Shown here piece after piece: positions 33,535 through 44,331 of a stretch of DNA of 64,000 bases. The notes below the pieces were generated by a model. It was not told the DNA's origin and did no database searches. It saw only the letters and a list, made by a program, of their open reading frames with translations. Position 1 is the stretch's first letter. Each line of letters begins with the position of its first letter. Source of the stretch: Coniella vitis (taxonomy: Eukaryota > Ascomycota > Sordariomycetes > Diaporthales > Schizoparmaceae); the NCBI GenBank assembly GCA_011317545.1, contig WUJK01000003.1, forward strand, positions 3,224,001 to 3,288,000, in the 5' to 3' direction. Position numbers and translations under genes: made by a program.

Positions 33535-35679
33535 AAGAAAAGGGACATATTTTAACGAGACACGAACTTTGATGTTTTTCTTATACTGGATGAGTGTACG
33601 CTATATGCATGGTTCCCTCGACTGCAAGTTTGTTCTTTACCTATATACCTATTTGCTTGACGGCCGGATTATGAAGTTTCTTGGTTTGGATAGTGAGCAA
33701 ACAAACATTTGTAACTTTTATATATTACATGAACCGATATTGATAGCTCTGGACAAAGTTGCAGCAATTACTCGCCAAGTTTCCAGGAAGCAGCCTGAAT
33801 GTGGTCACAATTTGGGTTCAATGTGCCTGGCACTATTGTAATAAGATTATGGTTTCCCTGTTCCTTTACTTTTTCTTTTAACACACACCCCCTTCTGCCG
33901 CCTACCCGTGCCTCCAGGGTCTCTTCTGGTATGACTACTCTCCATTCACATGTCAAGAGAGAGAACTACGCAGACCCTTGCTATGATGTATCCAAGTGAG
34001 GGCGCGGATGGATCGCAAGACGCGCGTTTCTGTATCTGTGCGGATGAACGAATCAGACGGTAAGAGGATTGATTACATGTGTGCAGGCACTTGGGAGGTG
34101 TCTTGAAAGTCCGCAAGTATCAATGGCAAGGTTTACGCAAGGTACTTGTCATGGCTACGCAATCAAGTAATTGGACTAGGGGGGGAAGCAAAACAAATAA
34201 AACACAAAAAGGGGACATGTTATTTTGAGAAACAAGCAATTGAATATAGCAGAGAAATCTCTCGAAACGTCTGGAATAATGCTTGAGAACAAGCCAGCGG
34301 GTATGTAGAAGGATTTCCATCCTATCCTACAGGCCCTTAGCGGGCTGTAAATGGTATCATATGAATGCGCGGTGTGTGTGTGGGGGGGGGGGGGAAGGAT
34401 TGACTACAACAGCACTGTTAAATACATCACTACATCGGGATTCGCGCAGATCAAGCTTGGCAGGAGCTTTTCCCAAATTTCTCGGATTCTTGGGCGAGTC
34501 AAAGTAGACTGATAAGACAAATCGTAGATCACAAGAGGCCCAAGTGGTAAGGAAAGATCCGTGGGTGGTGGCGGAGCTTACACTGATGAGGCTCGCCCAT
34601 CAATTCTTGTGATTTTGGGTTTGGGGCGCGCAAGCATGGGTGGAGAGAGAGAGAGAGAGAGATCGATCTTTGCTTGGCATCTGGGAGTTGGGGGTCTTGG
34701 CTTGCCTTGGCCCCTTTTCTTATTCGAACAAGATCAATGTGCTCGGACAAGGTGTGCTGGGGTTTTCTTTGGAATATTCAAAATTTTCCCACGGGACTCT
34801 CAATGGTGGAGATTTTGAAACAGCTACTATGTATATAAACAATGAATGCGTTCATACTATAGTAATGGTGAGGGACGTCATTAACGGGCTGAGATGGTCA
34901 TATGCTAAACTGCCCCGTGTGCCGCCGTCAGGCCGTATATTATACTACAATTTGTATACGTATACTATGTATCATAATTGAAGGCTGTGCAAGTGGTAGT
35001 TGACACGCAGAAAAAGGGACTAAGCAGCACTGCCTCGACGAGTGCATCCACTCGAGGAGGTTTGATCTGCCAAGGAAGTACATGTACTGCCATAGCATTG
35101 CATGTGAACTGTTGTTACCCATGTACATAGTAGACTATGTATGGCAGATACGGATTGACTATAGTGACGATCATCTTATCTTGGAGTGTGCTGTGTGTGT
35201 GTATGTGGATACTTGCGAGTCGTTGACTCTTGACGGAGAAGGCTGCAAGTCAGGGAGCGATGTATTGAATGTATCCGAAATCTGTTGTTGGTCGTGTTGA
35301 CATTAACAGATTATCGGAACTGCACGCTGTGATTCTCAAGAAGAGGCATCTAGACTGGGTGAACATGCCGAGTAAGAGTTTCAATGCTTGTGATTATGGC
35401 TATGGGCTAGTGTATATTGTCCCGTTCAGGCAGCCTCGCCAGCAACACCGCGCAAAGCCGAGCAGAGCAGCTGCTCTTCCGGAACTGGCTCGACTATTTT
35501 CCATGTAGGCGTTCTGCTTCCTGGGTTCAAGAATAGCCTGCACTGGAATTGAAGCGCTTGCATGGATTAGACGATGTTCAGTGTCTTGCTTCTTCTCCCT
35601 TGTAAATAGTCTTTCATGTCTCTCTATATAGCGCTTCCCGAGACAAACCCATCCGTTTTCCTTGCCTTGCTTCGATTCC
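33535..35679. other. Intergenic, 2.1 kb
   Basis: No coding sequence is supported. It holds a G-run near 34381-34394, a GA repeat near 34643-34660, three exact TACTATGTA/TACATAGTA copies (34825, 34963 and 35124) and a dyad at 35126-35139. Confidence 0.6.
35124..35139. repeat. Dyad of the TACATAGTA motif with 2-bp centre
   Basis: CATAGT and ACTATG arms face each other with AG between them (35126-35139), a variant of the palindrome at 4128 with a longer spacer. Confidence 0.85.
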
Positions 35680-36842
35680 CTACTGCACAGCTCTTCCAGC
35701 TCGACCAACTTGCAATATCTCGCCTGTTGGCCGGTCATCCGCTCGTAAAACCGACCAAGAGCTCACCTCGGCCTTGACCAAGGTGACCTCGAGTTTTGTG
35801 CCCAAAATCTTGTGTGTTGTCTTTGAAGGATCGATACCGCCGTACAGGGGCACCTCGGTTCGGTATCGCTTGGGCGGGCTGTCTGTCGTTGGCAGGTCCA
35901 ATTGGATCGAAGACTCGGTGAAGACGACCTTTGCTGTCTCCTTGTTTATCTTTTTTAGGAAAAATGATGCGATCACACTTGTTGGTGTTTGGTAGAAGTC
36001 GGTCCTAGGAGCGTGCCGAAACAGTCAGCTACACGCTCATTTGCTTTTTACCTCGTGTCATTGCGCAGCAGGTATCCGGACTTACCGCACAGTCTCCAAC
36101 AGCTCCTCTGCGCCGGCGGCGCTCGCCTTCTCCTTCTTGCCACTACCGACAAACAGATGCCGCGGCTTGGTCTTGCACCCCTCAATCTTCATGAAGTCAT
36201 CGAAATCAAGCACGCGCCTCTTGCAGCAGCTGTACCCCTTGCTGCCCTCGTGGAAGATGGGCACACCGGGGTGATGCACGCAATCCTCCTGATCGCTCCG
36301 CCCCGCGCCCTTGCTATAACTGGCGCCACATGCACGCCTCCTACATATGCGGCCATCTGGAATCTCTAGAGATGCGTCGTCGTCGTCGGACTCGGGCGGC
36401 GGTGGGGGCGGGGGCGTCGACGAGGCCGAGGCCGGGTTGATCGGGGCGCGGGGCATTGCCGGACCTTGGCTATCGCTGGGAGCTTGCTTGGGCTGTGCGG
36501 CAGCGTCTGCAGGAACTTGCTTCTTCTCGACGGCGGGGGGCAGGTCGGTGGTGCTGTGCTTGCCCTCTGTGCATGGTTCAATCGCCATGAATTCGTCAAA
36601 GGACAGGACGCGTGGCTTGCAGCATTTCCAACCTGTCAAGCAATTGGATTAGGTTCTGTACCGGCCTCTTTGGTCCCGTTGCCCGTCCGTTCTTTTGATT
36701 GTTGCAACATCACGGCTGAATAGTCGGCTTGCTCACCTTTCTGACCCTCGTGGAAAACGGGCGGACCTGGGTGGTAGCGGCACACCTCGTCGGGGTCGGT
36801 AAAGGTCTTTTCGCAGCCGCGATGGACACACTTTTGGGCCAT
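35680..36842 (-). CDS. CHORD and CS domain protein (RAR1/CHP-like Hsp90 co-chaperone)
   Basis: Exons 36842-36737, 36632-36086 and 36004-35680 encode 325 residues. Residues 5-60 are CHORD1, with zinc ligands in CVHRGC, CRYHPGPPVFHEG, KGWKCC and the closing IEPC. Residues about 132-188 are CHORD2, with CRRRACG, CVHHPGVPIFHEGSKGYSCC and IEGC. Residues about 217-305 are a CS (p23-like) domain containing FYQTPTSVIASFFLKKI and LYGGIDPSKTTHKILGTKLEVTLVKA. A Pro/Ser/Asp-rich linker separates the CHORDs. In plants and animals this architecture binds Hsp90 and Sgt1 and stabilises client proteins. Fungal members are single-copy and less studied. The C-terminal ATPase-contact-like tail ends SWSVLRADDRPTGEILQVGRAGRA. 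Start and introns are well supported by the uninterrupted CHORD sequence. Confidence 0.93.
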
Positions 36843-37824
36843 CTTGACGGAGTTACTTTGACGATGTCGAGCTGTTGGAGAGAGCGAGGACTGCAGAGGG
36901 CGGAGTGCTTGAAGAGGTATGGTCTGATGCTGCGAAACAAGACGGCAGACGATCGAAAAGAGTAGTCGCAATGGTGCTTTTTCACAGGTTCGACGTCGGC
37001 GATGCCGGTGGATGAGCCGCCAGAAGATTCTAGCTCTCTGACAGCTGCCCTGGCAACCTGGCTCCGAACGTGGGGTAATGAGCAGGGATCGCACTGGTGT
37101 GCATGCAGAACCCCTGGCATAAGACATCTACCATAGTATATAGTATGAAAGCGCGGGGTCGATCAATGGCAAGGGTTAGGGTAGAGGCGCGCAACTTACC
37201 CTAGACAAATGACCATGGGATGTAATTCTCTGATGCATATCGACAGCCACAGGTGAGAATCTACTGGGCTAACAATAAACAATTGAATAAGAAATCTAAC
37301 AAGGATGGCTAAGATGATGTTCTTTACTTGGACCAATCATTGCTTTGGAGCCTTTCAGTTTCGCTGAGACAAGGAGGTGATGGGTGCTTGTGCTGTGGTA
37401 TCTCGAGACTTGTGAGGATTACAGAGAGTATAGCATAAATCTGGCAAACAGGTACAATGTGCCTTGGTTCAAGATGTCTGTGAAGTTGCCAAACGTCTTT
37501 CTAGGCTGTTGAGTATTGAAATTGGAAGTTCCTCAATGCAGGGCTGCTACCTTGCCTACTGGCAACCAGCACAAAGATAAGAGTCGGCAATAATCTGCAA
37601 GGAGAATAATCAAGACTAGAGTCCAGTAGCAGTCTGTTATTCCCCATCACTAAATCTCTAGGACATTCGCATTTGGCCTCGCTTCTCCAAAGCGGAGACA
37701 GCCCACCGTTTCTGGTCATTAATCTCGCAGCAACGGCTTCAAAAGCGAGCATTAATATATTCCAATTCATACTCATCTCCGTGAGTAGTACAGAGAATCT
37801 TATAACCACACTACCACCGACAAT
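36843..37824. other. Divergent intergenic region
   Basis: This is the shared upstream region of the CHORD-CS gene (minus) and the cupin gene (plus). No exact motif copy was seen, only a degenerate CCATAGTATATAGTATG near 37132-37148. Confidence 0.6.
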
Positions 37825-38562
37825 ATGGCCAGCCCTCCCATTCACGTCAAGAAATACCACCTCCCACCAACGCCCCTCGTCCCCAATTCGCCGTTCCCCC
37901 TTCTCTACTATCCTGGCGCTGCTGTGAACTCCGACTGGCCGCCCTCCTCCCCAAACAAGAATAACAGCACCCCTTCCATCTCACCCAGCCAAGTCTACGA
38001 CCTCTTCGCCTCCAACGGCTGGCAAACGCAATGGATCTACCGCTACGGCGCCACCCAGCCGGCACACTACCACTCACAAGCACATGAAGCCATGGCCGTG
38101 CTCTCGGGCCGCGCAACACTCCGCTTTGGCGTTGCAGACGCAGAATACTCTGATGGCGATGATGATGATGATGACAACGGAGACGACGATCCCACGGCCT
38201 CCTCGTCACCGCGCACCAAGGGCGTTCAAGTCGAAGCCCAGGCAGGTGATGTGTTCCTCCTCCCTGCCGGCACAGCGCACAAGACCTTCAACACACGACC
38301 TGCCGGAGAATTCGCGCTGCTGACCCCCGGCGACGGGCATGCTGTGCAATCGGGGGATGTGCGCGCTGTGCTGAAGGGAATAGAGCTGTCGGGGTTCACC
38401 ATGATGGGTGCGTACCCTGTCGGTGGCGGCGCCTGGGATTTCCAGGTCGGTGGGGAGTTGAAGGGTAAGTATCAGGTCGTCTGGGATGTGCCGAAGCCGG
38501 GGAGGGATCCGGTGTTGGGGACGGCGGAAGAGGGACTTTGTGGGCAGTGGAATCAACAGTAG
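37825..38562 (+). CDS. Single-domain cupin (YjlB-like)
   Basis: One exon encodes 245 residues. The cupin barrel shows both metal motifs: HYHSQAHEAMAVLSG (His81, His83, Glu88) and AGDVFLLPAGTAHK (His152). It ends with GFTMMGAYPVGGGAWDFQVG, typical of the YjlB-type cupins found in bacteria and fungi. The enzymatic activity of the subfamily is not established. A strand-connecting loop carries an acidic insertion (residues about 108-122, almost all Asp) not expected in bacterial relatives. The gene runs towards the MFS transporter gene, with only 235 bp between stop codons. There is no targeting signal, so it is probably cytosolic. Confidence 0.85.
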   Translation: MASPPIHVKKYHLPPTPLVPNSPFPLLYYPGAAVNSDWPPSSPNKNNSTPSISPSQVYDLFASNGWQTQWIYRYGATQPAHYHSQAHEAMAVLSGRATLRFGVADAEYSDGDDDDDDNGDDDPTASSSPRTKGVQVEAQAGDVFLLPAGTAHKTFNTRPAGEFALLTPGDGHAVQSGDVRAVLKGIELSGFTMMGAYPVGGGAWDFQVGGELKGKYQVVWDVPKPGRDPVLGTAEEGLCGQWNQQ

Positions 38563-38618
38563 CGGTGTTGTTCTTCTCATCATGGTTGTGATTTCAGTGT
38601 CACTGCGAAAATCAAGGA

Positions 38619-38781
38619 TCGAGAGACTTGCAGAGCAAGAATGACTTTTGCTCGCGCTCATGCTCGATATTCTGTACCGTTTGTATTGCTCTGGTGTTTG
38701 TCGAGAGACTTATAGAGGAAGAATGACTTTGTTCGCCCTCATGCTCGATATTCTGTACCATTTGCATTGCTCTGGTGTGTG
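38619..38781. repeat. Imperfect tandem duplication, about 82 bp x 2
   Basis: Unit 1 (38619-38700) and unit 2 (38701-38781) both begin TCGAGAGACTT. They share GCTCATGCTCGATATTCTG and end with TTGCTCTGGTGT-type sequence, differing at roughly ten positions. The repeat lies between the stop codons of the cupin and MFS genes, so it may form part of both 3' UTRs. Confidence 0.9.
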
Positions 38782-38797
38782 AGAAGTACATATCCAG

Positions 38798-40499
38798 CTA
38801 GACTTGCTGTGTTCTCGTGACTGGTTTCATCTTGAGCTTCTCAACAGCCCATCGCCCCGTGGACTTTGCCGTACCGTCCATGTAGCGCTGCTCAATCACC
38901 TCGAGCGTGTGACCCTTGGTCTCATACATGAATAAAATACACACCACTGTACAGAGCAAGGCCGACGCGGCGAAAAAGTAGTATGCGCCAAAGGTGGTAC
39001 GGTCGATAAAGACGGGTGTCGTGAGAGCTACAATGTAGTTTGCAATCTTTGCATAACACAGATTAGCTACCATGACCGCAAATCCAACAAGAGGCCAAAA
39101 AAAGAAAAAGGGAAGACCAGAAAGAACATCAAAGCAAAACTCACCCAATTCGAGCATTGTCCCAACGACGAAGCACTACTCCTCGTCTTGCGCGGCAGAC
39201 TCTCGACAAGGAACGTCCGAAAGGCCAGCGCCCACGTCCCATTGAACACAATCGCAAACAAATAAATCGACACGATCACCACCCACCGGCCCGCGCCATG
39301 ATTGGGGTGCACCAGATTCGCCGCATACATGGTGCCCATGAGCAACATCAACACGGTAATCAGCGTGCCCCCGAGAATCGACGACGTCCTCCGGCCCCAT
39401 TTGTCCGCCCATAGCGCACCCACGACCGTCGTCACCAAAATCACAAGCGACGACACTCCCGAGGCAAGGAAATTCGCCTTGTCGCCGCTAAGCCCGGCCT
39501 GGCGGAACAGGATGGGGGCATAGTACAAGACGCCATCGATGCCGCAGAACTGCTGAAACGCCATGATGAAGCAGCCCAGGGCCGTCCGCCCGCGAAAGGG
39601 CGCCGAAAAGGCTTCGCCAAAGTCGTCAAACGTTTGCTTGAGCGAGGTCCAGATTGTCGCGTCGGGTGAGTGCTCGAGCGCTGCGGCCGAGCTGGCGAGC
39701 ATCTCGCGCTGTTCTGCCTCGTCGAGACCGAGTGTGGCGATGATGATGCGCGCTTGCTCTCGCTCGCCCTTGGCGAGTAGCCAGCGAGGGGAGGGAGGCG
39801 TGAGCGTGTTCATGGCGGCGAAGGCGAAGGCGAGGAAGGAGGCGATGCCCAGGGGCAGGCGCCAGGAGGCGGAGCTGTCGATGCTTGCAGTGCCATAGGA
39901 TATGAAAAAGCCCGTGACGAGGCCGCATACGATGAGGAACTGCGGCAGCGAGGTCATGGTGCCGCGGGTCGAGGCAGGCGAGATCTCCGAGACTTGGACG
40001 TAGACTGTTGAGAGAAAGAGGCCTTGACCTACGCCCTTGACCAGGCGGCCAGCGATGAACATGCCCAGTACGACTGAGCCGCATTCAATGGCAGCGCCGA
40101 TGCCGTAGATGATGGAGCCACATATGATGAGGTGTTTGCGTCCGTATCTGTCCGCTAGAATACCGGCTACCAGGGCTGCTAGGGCGCCGGTTAGCAGAAT
40201 GGATGAGACAATGATGCCGCGGATAGTGGACGAGATTTCGCCCATTGTGACCTGGAAGGAAGCCATGTCGGTTACTGAGCCAATGGTCCCAGTATCAAGA
40301 CTGCAGTCTATATTAGTATATGTCGATATAAGAGGAGTGCTTGAGAAGGGAGCCCATCAACACACCCAAACAGCATAGCGACAAAGGAGGTTGTCAGGCT
40401 CGCTCTAATGTATAGAGGCTGGGATTTGAGTAGTCTGATGGATTTGACTGCCATTGCGGATATGCCTTGCGCGCTCTTACCCATGGAGGGCATATACAT
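38798..40499 (-). CDS. MFS sugar transporter
   Basis: Exons 40499-40366, 40300-39145 and 39046-38798 encode 512 residues, the usual size for fungal hexose/pentose transporters with 12 helices. Signatures are LFGLDTGTIGSVTD in helix 1, LADRYGRKHLI between helices 2 and 3, GRLVKGVGQG, PSPRWLLAKGE after helix 6, QQFCGIDGVLYYAPILF in helix 7, DKWGRR between helices 8 and 9, and the C-terminal YETKGHTLE. It should be a proton-sugar symporter or facilitator in the plasma membrane; the substrate cannot be read. The last acceptor was placed so that CSNW joins IANYIVALTTP, as in relatives; a shorter intron would add residues there. Its 5' end is divergent from an HpcH/HpaI aldolase gene about 1 kb away, which may hint at a sugar-acid pathway. 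Confidence 0.92.
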
Positions 40500-41534
40500 A
40501 AAAACACAGATAGCACAAGTTGGATTTATCGGATACTGTCTCTCATACAGTGACGCGGAGAGTCTTCAAAGACAAAGATTCGGCCTCTCAAGTTGATGGA
40601 TGCGGTGTTGGGTAGATGAGGTTGTCTTGGATGAGGAAAGAAAGAACTTTAATTCACCAAACCATCTATTCTGGTCGCATCTTGCCTGACCTCGCAGTGG
40701 AGAAACCGACTCGCCTCCGGTCTCTTTGCAGACGGAAGACAGTCGCCCTTGGCGGAGGTGCCTCATTGAGCATGGCGGGCCGCCGAGTCAAGATCTGCCT
40801 CTCTTTGGCCGTGGGTTCCCGGAGCCAAGACCGGATTCCATAGTCAGCAATGTGCTGTGAGTATCGGGATGACAGTCAGGCGCTACGAAAGCCAGCACTC
40901 GGAGTTCAACTTGGGGGGGGGGGGAGCCACTTTGGACTCAGTCGCCAGATGAGCTTTTTCGAGATATGATCAGCCGCAAGGCCTTGAAGCCTTTTGTATA
41001 TTAACACGAAGCCGTCGTGGCAAATTCAAGCATTGTTGGCCTCATGTCCTGCACCGCGAGATCGTTCGTCATGTGCTAAGCCTGTCCTTTGCTCACCCAC
41101 TCGCCAGCAAGAGTTTGGTGAGTCTTGGGATGTCAAAGAAGTTGTTCGAGACGAATGAGATAAAATCAAATACGTTTCTGGAAAAAGGTTGTTCCGGGCC
41201 AAGGCAGACGAAAGCACTGATATCGTTGCTGTCTGAAACATTGAACCGAGCTGTTCTTCCACTGCCTGATGGTGCGAGTATAGTATTTTACATACCTGGA
41301 TACTGTGTATGTAGTCAAGGCGTGGCCTGGGACCCCGCAGTAGACAGCCAAACAACCCCGCTACTGCCTAGGTAGTCAAGTATATGGGGCTCATTGTTGT
41401 CAACTTGCGCCCTTCCGTTGCAGTCCGACTTTGTAAATCAGGCCGGCGGCGGCGACTAAGTTTTGGCTCTGCCGTGTATAGCTTTGTATTTCTTGCACGA
41501 TCACTTTGAAAGAGACTCTTTCTCGCACGCCACA
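40500..41534. other. Divergent promoter region, transporter / aldolase
   Basis: This about 1-kb region separates two oppositely oriented genes. It contains a run of 12 G near 40913-40924. No recognised regulator site and no exact copy of the TACATAGTA motif was found. Confidence 0.55.
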
Positions 41535-42689
41535 ATGAGACCACTGCGTCTACCTCCCCGTTTGACAACCATAGCCTGTCCGCGCCCTCTGCTCTCTACA
41601 CGCTTCGCCTCGGGACACACTGGACCGGTTTTCCGTCAAGCAAGGTCCTTGGCCTGCACAGCAAGCAGAATGGCAGCAACCACGTCCATGCAAAAGGCCA
41701 ACCGCCTGCGGACGGCGTTTGTCGAAAATAAAGGACCCAGCTACGGCATCTGGCAAATGTACCCCTGCACGAACGTTTCTCGAGCGCTGGCAAGGGCCGA
41801 CCCTGACTGGATCATGGTCGACTGTGAGCATGGAAACATTGACGATGCCGCAATGCACGAGGCGATTCCCGCCATTGCCGCATGTGGCGTGTCCCCCTTG
41901 GTCCGGCTGCCTGACACCCAGGCGTGGATGATCAAGCGTGAGTGGGCGCAGATGATCTGTCGTGAAAGGGAATTGAGGCTAACACTTGCTTGTTCTTGTT
42001 AGGAGCGCTGGATGCCGGTGCACATGGTGTGAGATAGAAGCACTCTAGCTTGTGACCCTTGTCTGATGCGGAGCGTATAGCTGATCGTGTTGTATTTGAG
42101 TTTCCAGATTTTGGTACCACTCATCCGAACCCCAGAGGAGGTTAAGCAAGTAGTAGCCTCGGCCAAGTTCCCTCCAGAAGGACGACGGGGCTTCGGGTCG
42201 CCCATTTCCATGCAAAACTTTTCGCCCATACCGACCTTCACCGAGTATCTCCAGCAGGCCAACGACGCCATCCTGACTATGGTTCAGATCGAAACCAAGG
42301 AGGCATTGGAGTCTGTCGAGCAGATTGCGCCGCTGGTGGACGTGCTATTCATTGGGCCGTGGGACCTGGGCAACAACATCGGACATCCCATCATTGACGG
42401 TGTCTTTCAGCCCGAGCTGAAAGCTGCCATGGCTAGGATCCTCAAGGCCAGCAAGGACGCCGGTAAAAAGTGCGGAGTGTATGCTTCGAGTGGTGAGGAC
42501 GCCGCAGCGTAAGTTCAGTCCGCTGTTTTGGTTTTTGGCATTTACTGATAACTGTTCTGCAGATATGGAGAGCAAGGATTCGACATGATCAATGTCGGTG
42601 CCGACATCACAACACTCGAGTTTGCCATGAAGCAGGCTATGGCTACGGCCCGGGGCGGAGCACAGCCAGAGAAGGGCAAGTCATATTAG
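41535..42689 (+). CDS. HpcH/HpaI family aldolase
   Basis: Exons 41535-41937, 42003-42028, 42108-42508 and 42563-42689 encode 318 residues. After a 45-residue Arg/Thr-rich extension comes a complete HpcH/HpaI TIM barrel: YGIWQMYPCTNVSRALARA, DWIMVDCEHGNID (metal-side acidic/His cluster), SPLVRLPD, GAHGILVPLIRTPEEV, MVQIETKEALESV (metal Glu) and LFIGPWDLGNNIG (metal Asp). Family members cleave 2-keto-3-deoxy or 4-hydroxy-2-oxo acids into pyruvate plus an aldehyde using a divalent metal. The substrate of this one is unknown. The extension looks like a mitochondrial presequence. The ATG at 41670 (MAATTSMQKANRL) would give a form without it, so dual location is possible. Exon 2 is a 26-nt microexon. 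The gene overlaps nothing; its stop lies 47 bp from the convergent glutaredoxin-like gene. Confidence 0.9.
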
Positions 42690-42736
42690 ACGGTATGCAG
42701 ACGATACACTATCTTGGACATTGTTGTCGTTCTTGT

Positions 42737-43113
42737 CTAGATTTTCTCGGCTTCGTCCATTTTGGCTTTCACCTCATCAGGTGTGAACCGGTGCATGAGC
42801 TTCAAGGCCTCGGAGGCAAGCTTCGGCTCCTCAGCCGGTTTATCAGCTGTGCTGATGTGTATCTGTAAGGGAGAGTTAGAAGAAACTCAAATGTATTGAA
42901 AAAGAATACGCAGCATACCACTGGCACATCAAAATCATACAAGTCTTTCCAGTCCTTACTCTCAGGCTTGACAATGTCAACCTCTTTGTACTCGAATGGT
43001 CTTGCATCCCAGACATCGGACAGAACAGACCGGGCCGAGACACAAAGGCCGCAGTGCTCTCTGGTGAACAGTGTGATTCTGCACTGCTGCAACAACCTGC
43101 TGGTAATGCGCAT
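42737..43113 (-). CDS. Glutaredoxin-like protein (DUF836, yeast YDR286C-like)
   Basis: Exons 43113-42919 and 42862-42737 encode 106 residues. Residues 12-65 are a short thioredoxin fold: ITLFTREHCGLCVSARSVL with a CxxC motif (Cys-Gly-Leu-Cys), then YKEVDIVKPESKDWKDLYDFDVPV with the cis-proline. The C-terminal helical part is HRFTPDEVKAKMDEAE. This matches the small DUF836 glutaredoxin-like family of fungi, whose redox partner is unknown. The first residues (MRITSRLLQQCR) are basic and could target mitochondria. It is convergent with the aldolase gene and divergent from LSM8, sharing a roughly 690-bp upstream region with the latter. Confidence 0.88.
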
Positions 43114-43802
43114 TGTAACTTTGTATGCTCTGCTGTTCGAGTTCAAGGTCACGGTGTCTGGAGCTGCAGCGATGTTTGGTTAGCCCTGGTGGTTTGGTAG
43201 ACAAAGGGGGAAGGAAAACCAGGATCTCACCTTTTAGCTTTGTCACACATATTCACACAAGTATTCTCTTCCTGGTTGTATAACCACAGACCTTACTCGC
43301 ATTCCAAGTTGCTGCTGTGAAAAGTAACCCCAGCCCTGCAAAGGCTCCACTGTTGCTTGACCCAGCCAGTCCAGCACAGGTGCCTGCATGACCGAGCTTG
43401 AGCTTGCAGGGGCTGTCTTCAGTGGCAGGGTGGGTAGCTACACGCCCCAAGCCACTGGAGCTATGGAAGCTCGCAGCCAAGAGGCACTTCAACCTCTCAA
43501 CTCACACCCCAGGCTGCCTTGGAAGAAGCTCAGCGCGTTGTCCAACCAAAATCTTCCCTCCTGGGCATTTCGACCACCAAAACTATCAGCATTCACAAGC
43601 GAGCGAGCATCCATACATCTCATCTTATCTTCCAACTACGAGTTCCACGGCATCTGATAGATCTTCTGTCCTTTCAACTAAGACCAAACTTGCCCTACTC
43701 TCAGCCCAAGTCGTTTCTCAAAACCCCCGACGATCTCTCACACCACATATCGACATTCGACAACTTGATCCTGCTTCACACATCCACAGGGCAGATCCCA
43801 TA
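43114..43802. other. Divergent promoter region, glutaredoxin-like / LSM8
   Basis: About 690 bp separate the two start codons. The part before LSM8 is pyrimidine- and A-rich, as in many fungal leaders. No motif copy was found. Confidence 0.55.
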
Positions 43803-44331
43803 ATGTCACTTAACAATTACCTCGACAGTGAGACCACTCCTTTTTCTCATGCCTCATCCAAATATCACCGCTAACATTGCTATCAAAACAAGAAAAGGTC
43901 TGTGTCATCACTGCCGATGGCCGAACCCTCGTCGGCACTCTCTTCAGCGCCGATAACCAGACCAATTTAGTACGCGCTCTCCCCCAGCCCTTCCCAGGCC
44001 CCCCGTTCCTGCTGTATCTCCCATTGTCCTCCGATGCCAGCCATCCAAAGCAACTCATCCGTCTTTACACATGAGCTTCCCATTCGTGTGTTTTTCCCAG
44101 AGCTCGTAGGCTCCACCACTAACCGAAACACAACAGGTCCTTCAAAACGCGGTTGAACGCGTCATTCGCGAACCCGAAGACGGCGAGCCCAGCCAGGAAG
44201 CGCCCTTGGGCCTCTTCATCGTCCGTGGTGACAATGTCTGTCTGGTTGGGCTGGTCGACGAGGCCCTCGATGACAGCATTGACTGGTCTCAAGTCAAGGG
44301 TGCTCCCATTGGCGGTATCAAGCACTCTTAG
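43803..44331 (+). CDS. LSM8: U6 snRNA-associated Sm-like protein LSm8
   Basis: Exons 43803-43827, 43893-43969 and 44137-44331 encode 98 residues. MSLNNYLDKKVCVITADGR opens the Sm1 motif. It continues with LVGTLFSADNQTNLVLQNAVERVI, where the Asp and Asn side chains that hold the U6 oligo(U) tail lie. Sm2 follows with LGLFIVRGDNVCLVGLVDEALD. LSm8 replaces LSm1 in the nuclear LSm2-8 ring, which binds the U6 3' end and takes part in splicing. The C-terminal IDWSQVKGAPIGGIKHS agrees with fungal LSm8. The coding part of exon 1 is only 25 nt. The gene is divergent from the glutaredoxin-like gene and convergent with the nucleoside hydrolase gene. Confidence 0.94.

Noticed and set aside
35680..35765. 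An extra intron at GTGAGC near the end of the CHORD-CS gene
   Set aside because: The frame read straight through gives a C-terminus of the expected family type, so the GT there is probably not used.
39047..39144. Alternative join of the last transporter exon that keeps VANLCYAK
   Set aside because: That join needs a frame that GT-AG sites do not allow with the upstream exon. CSNW|IANYIVALTTP fits the family and the frame.
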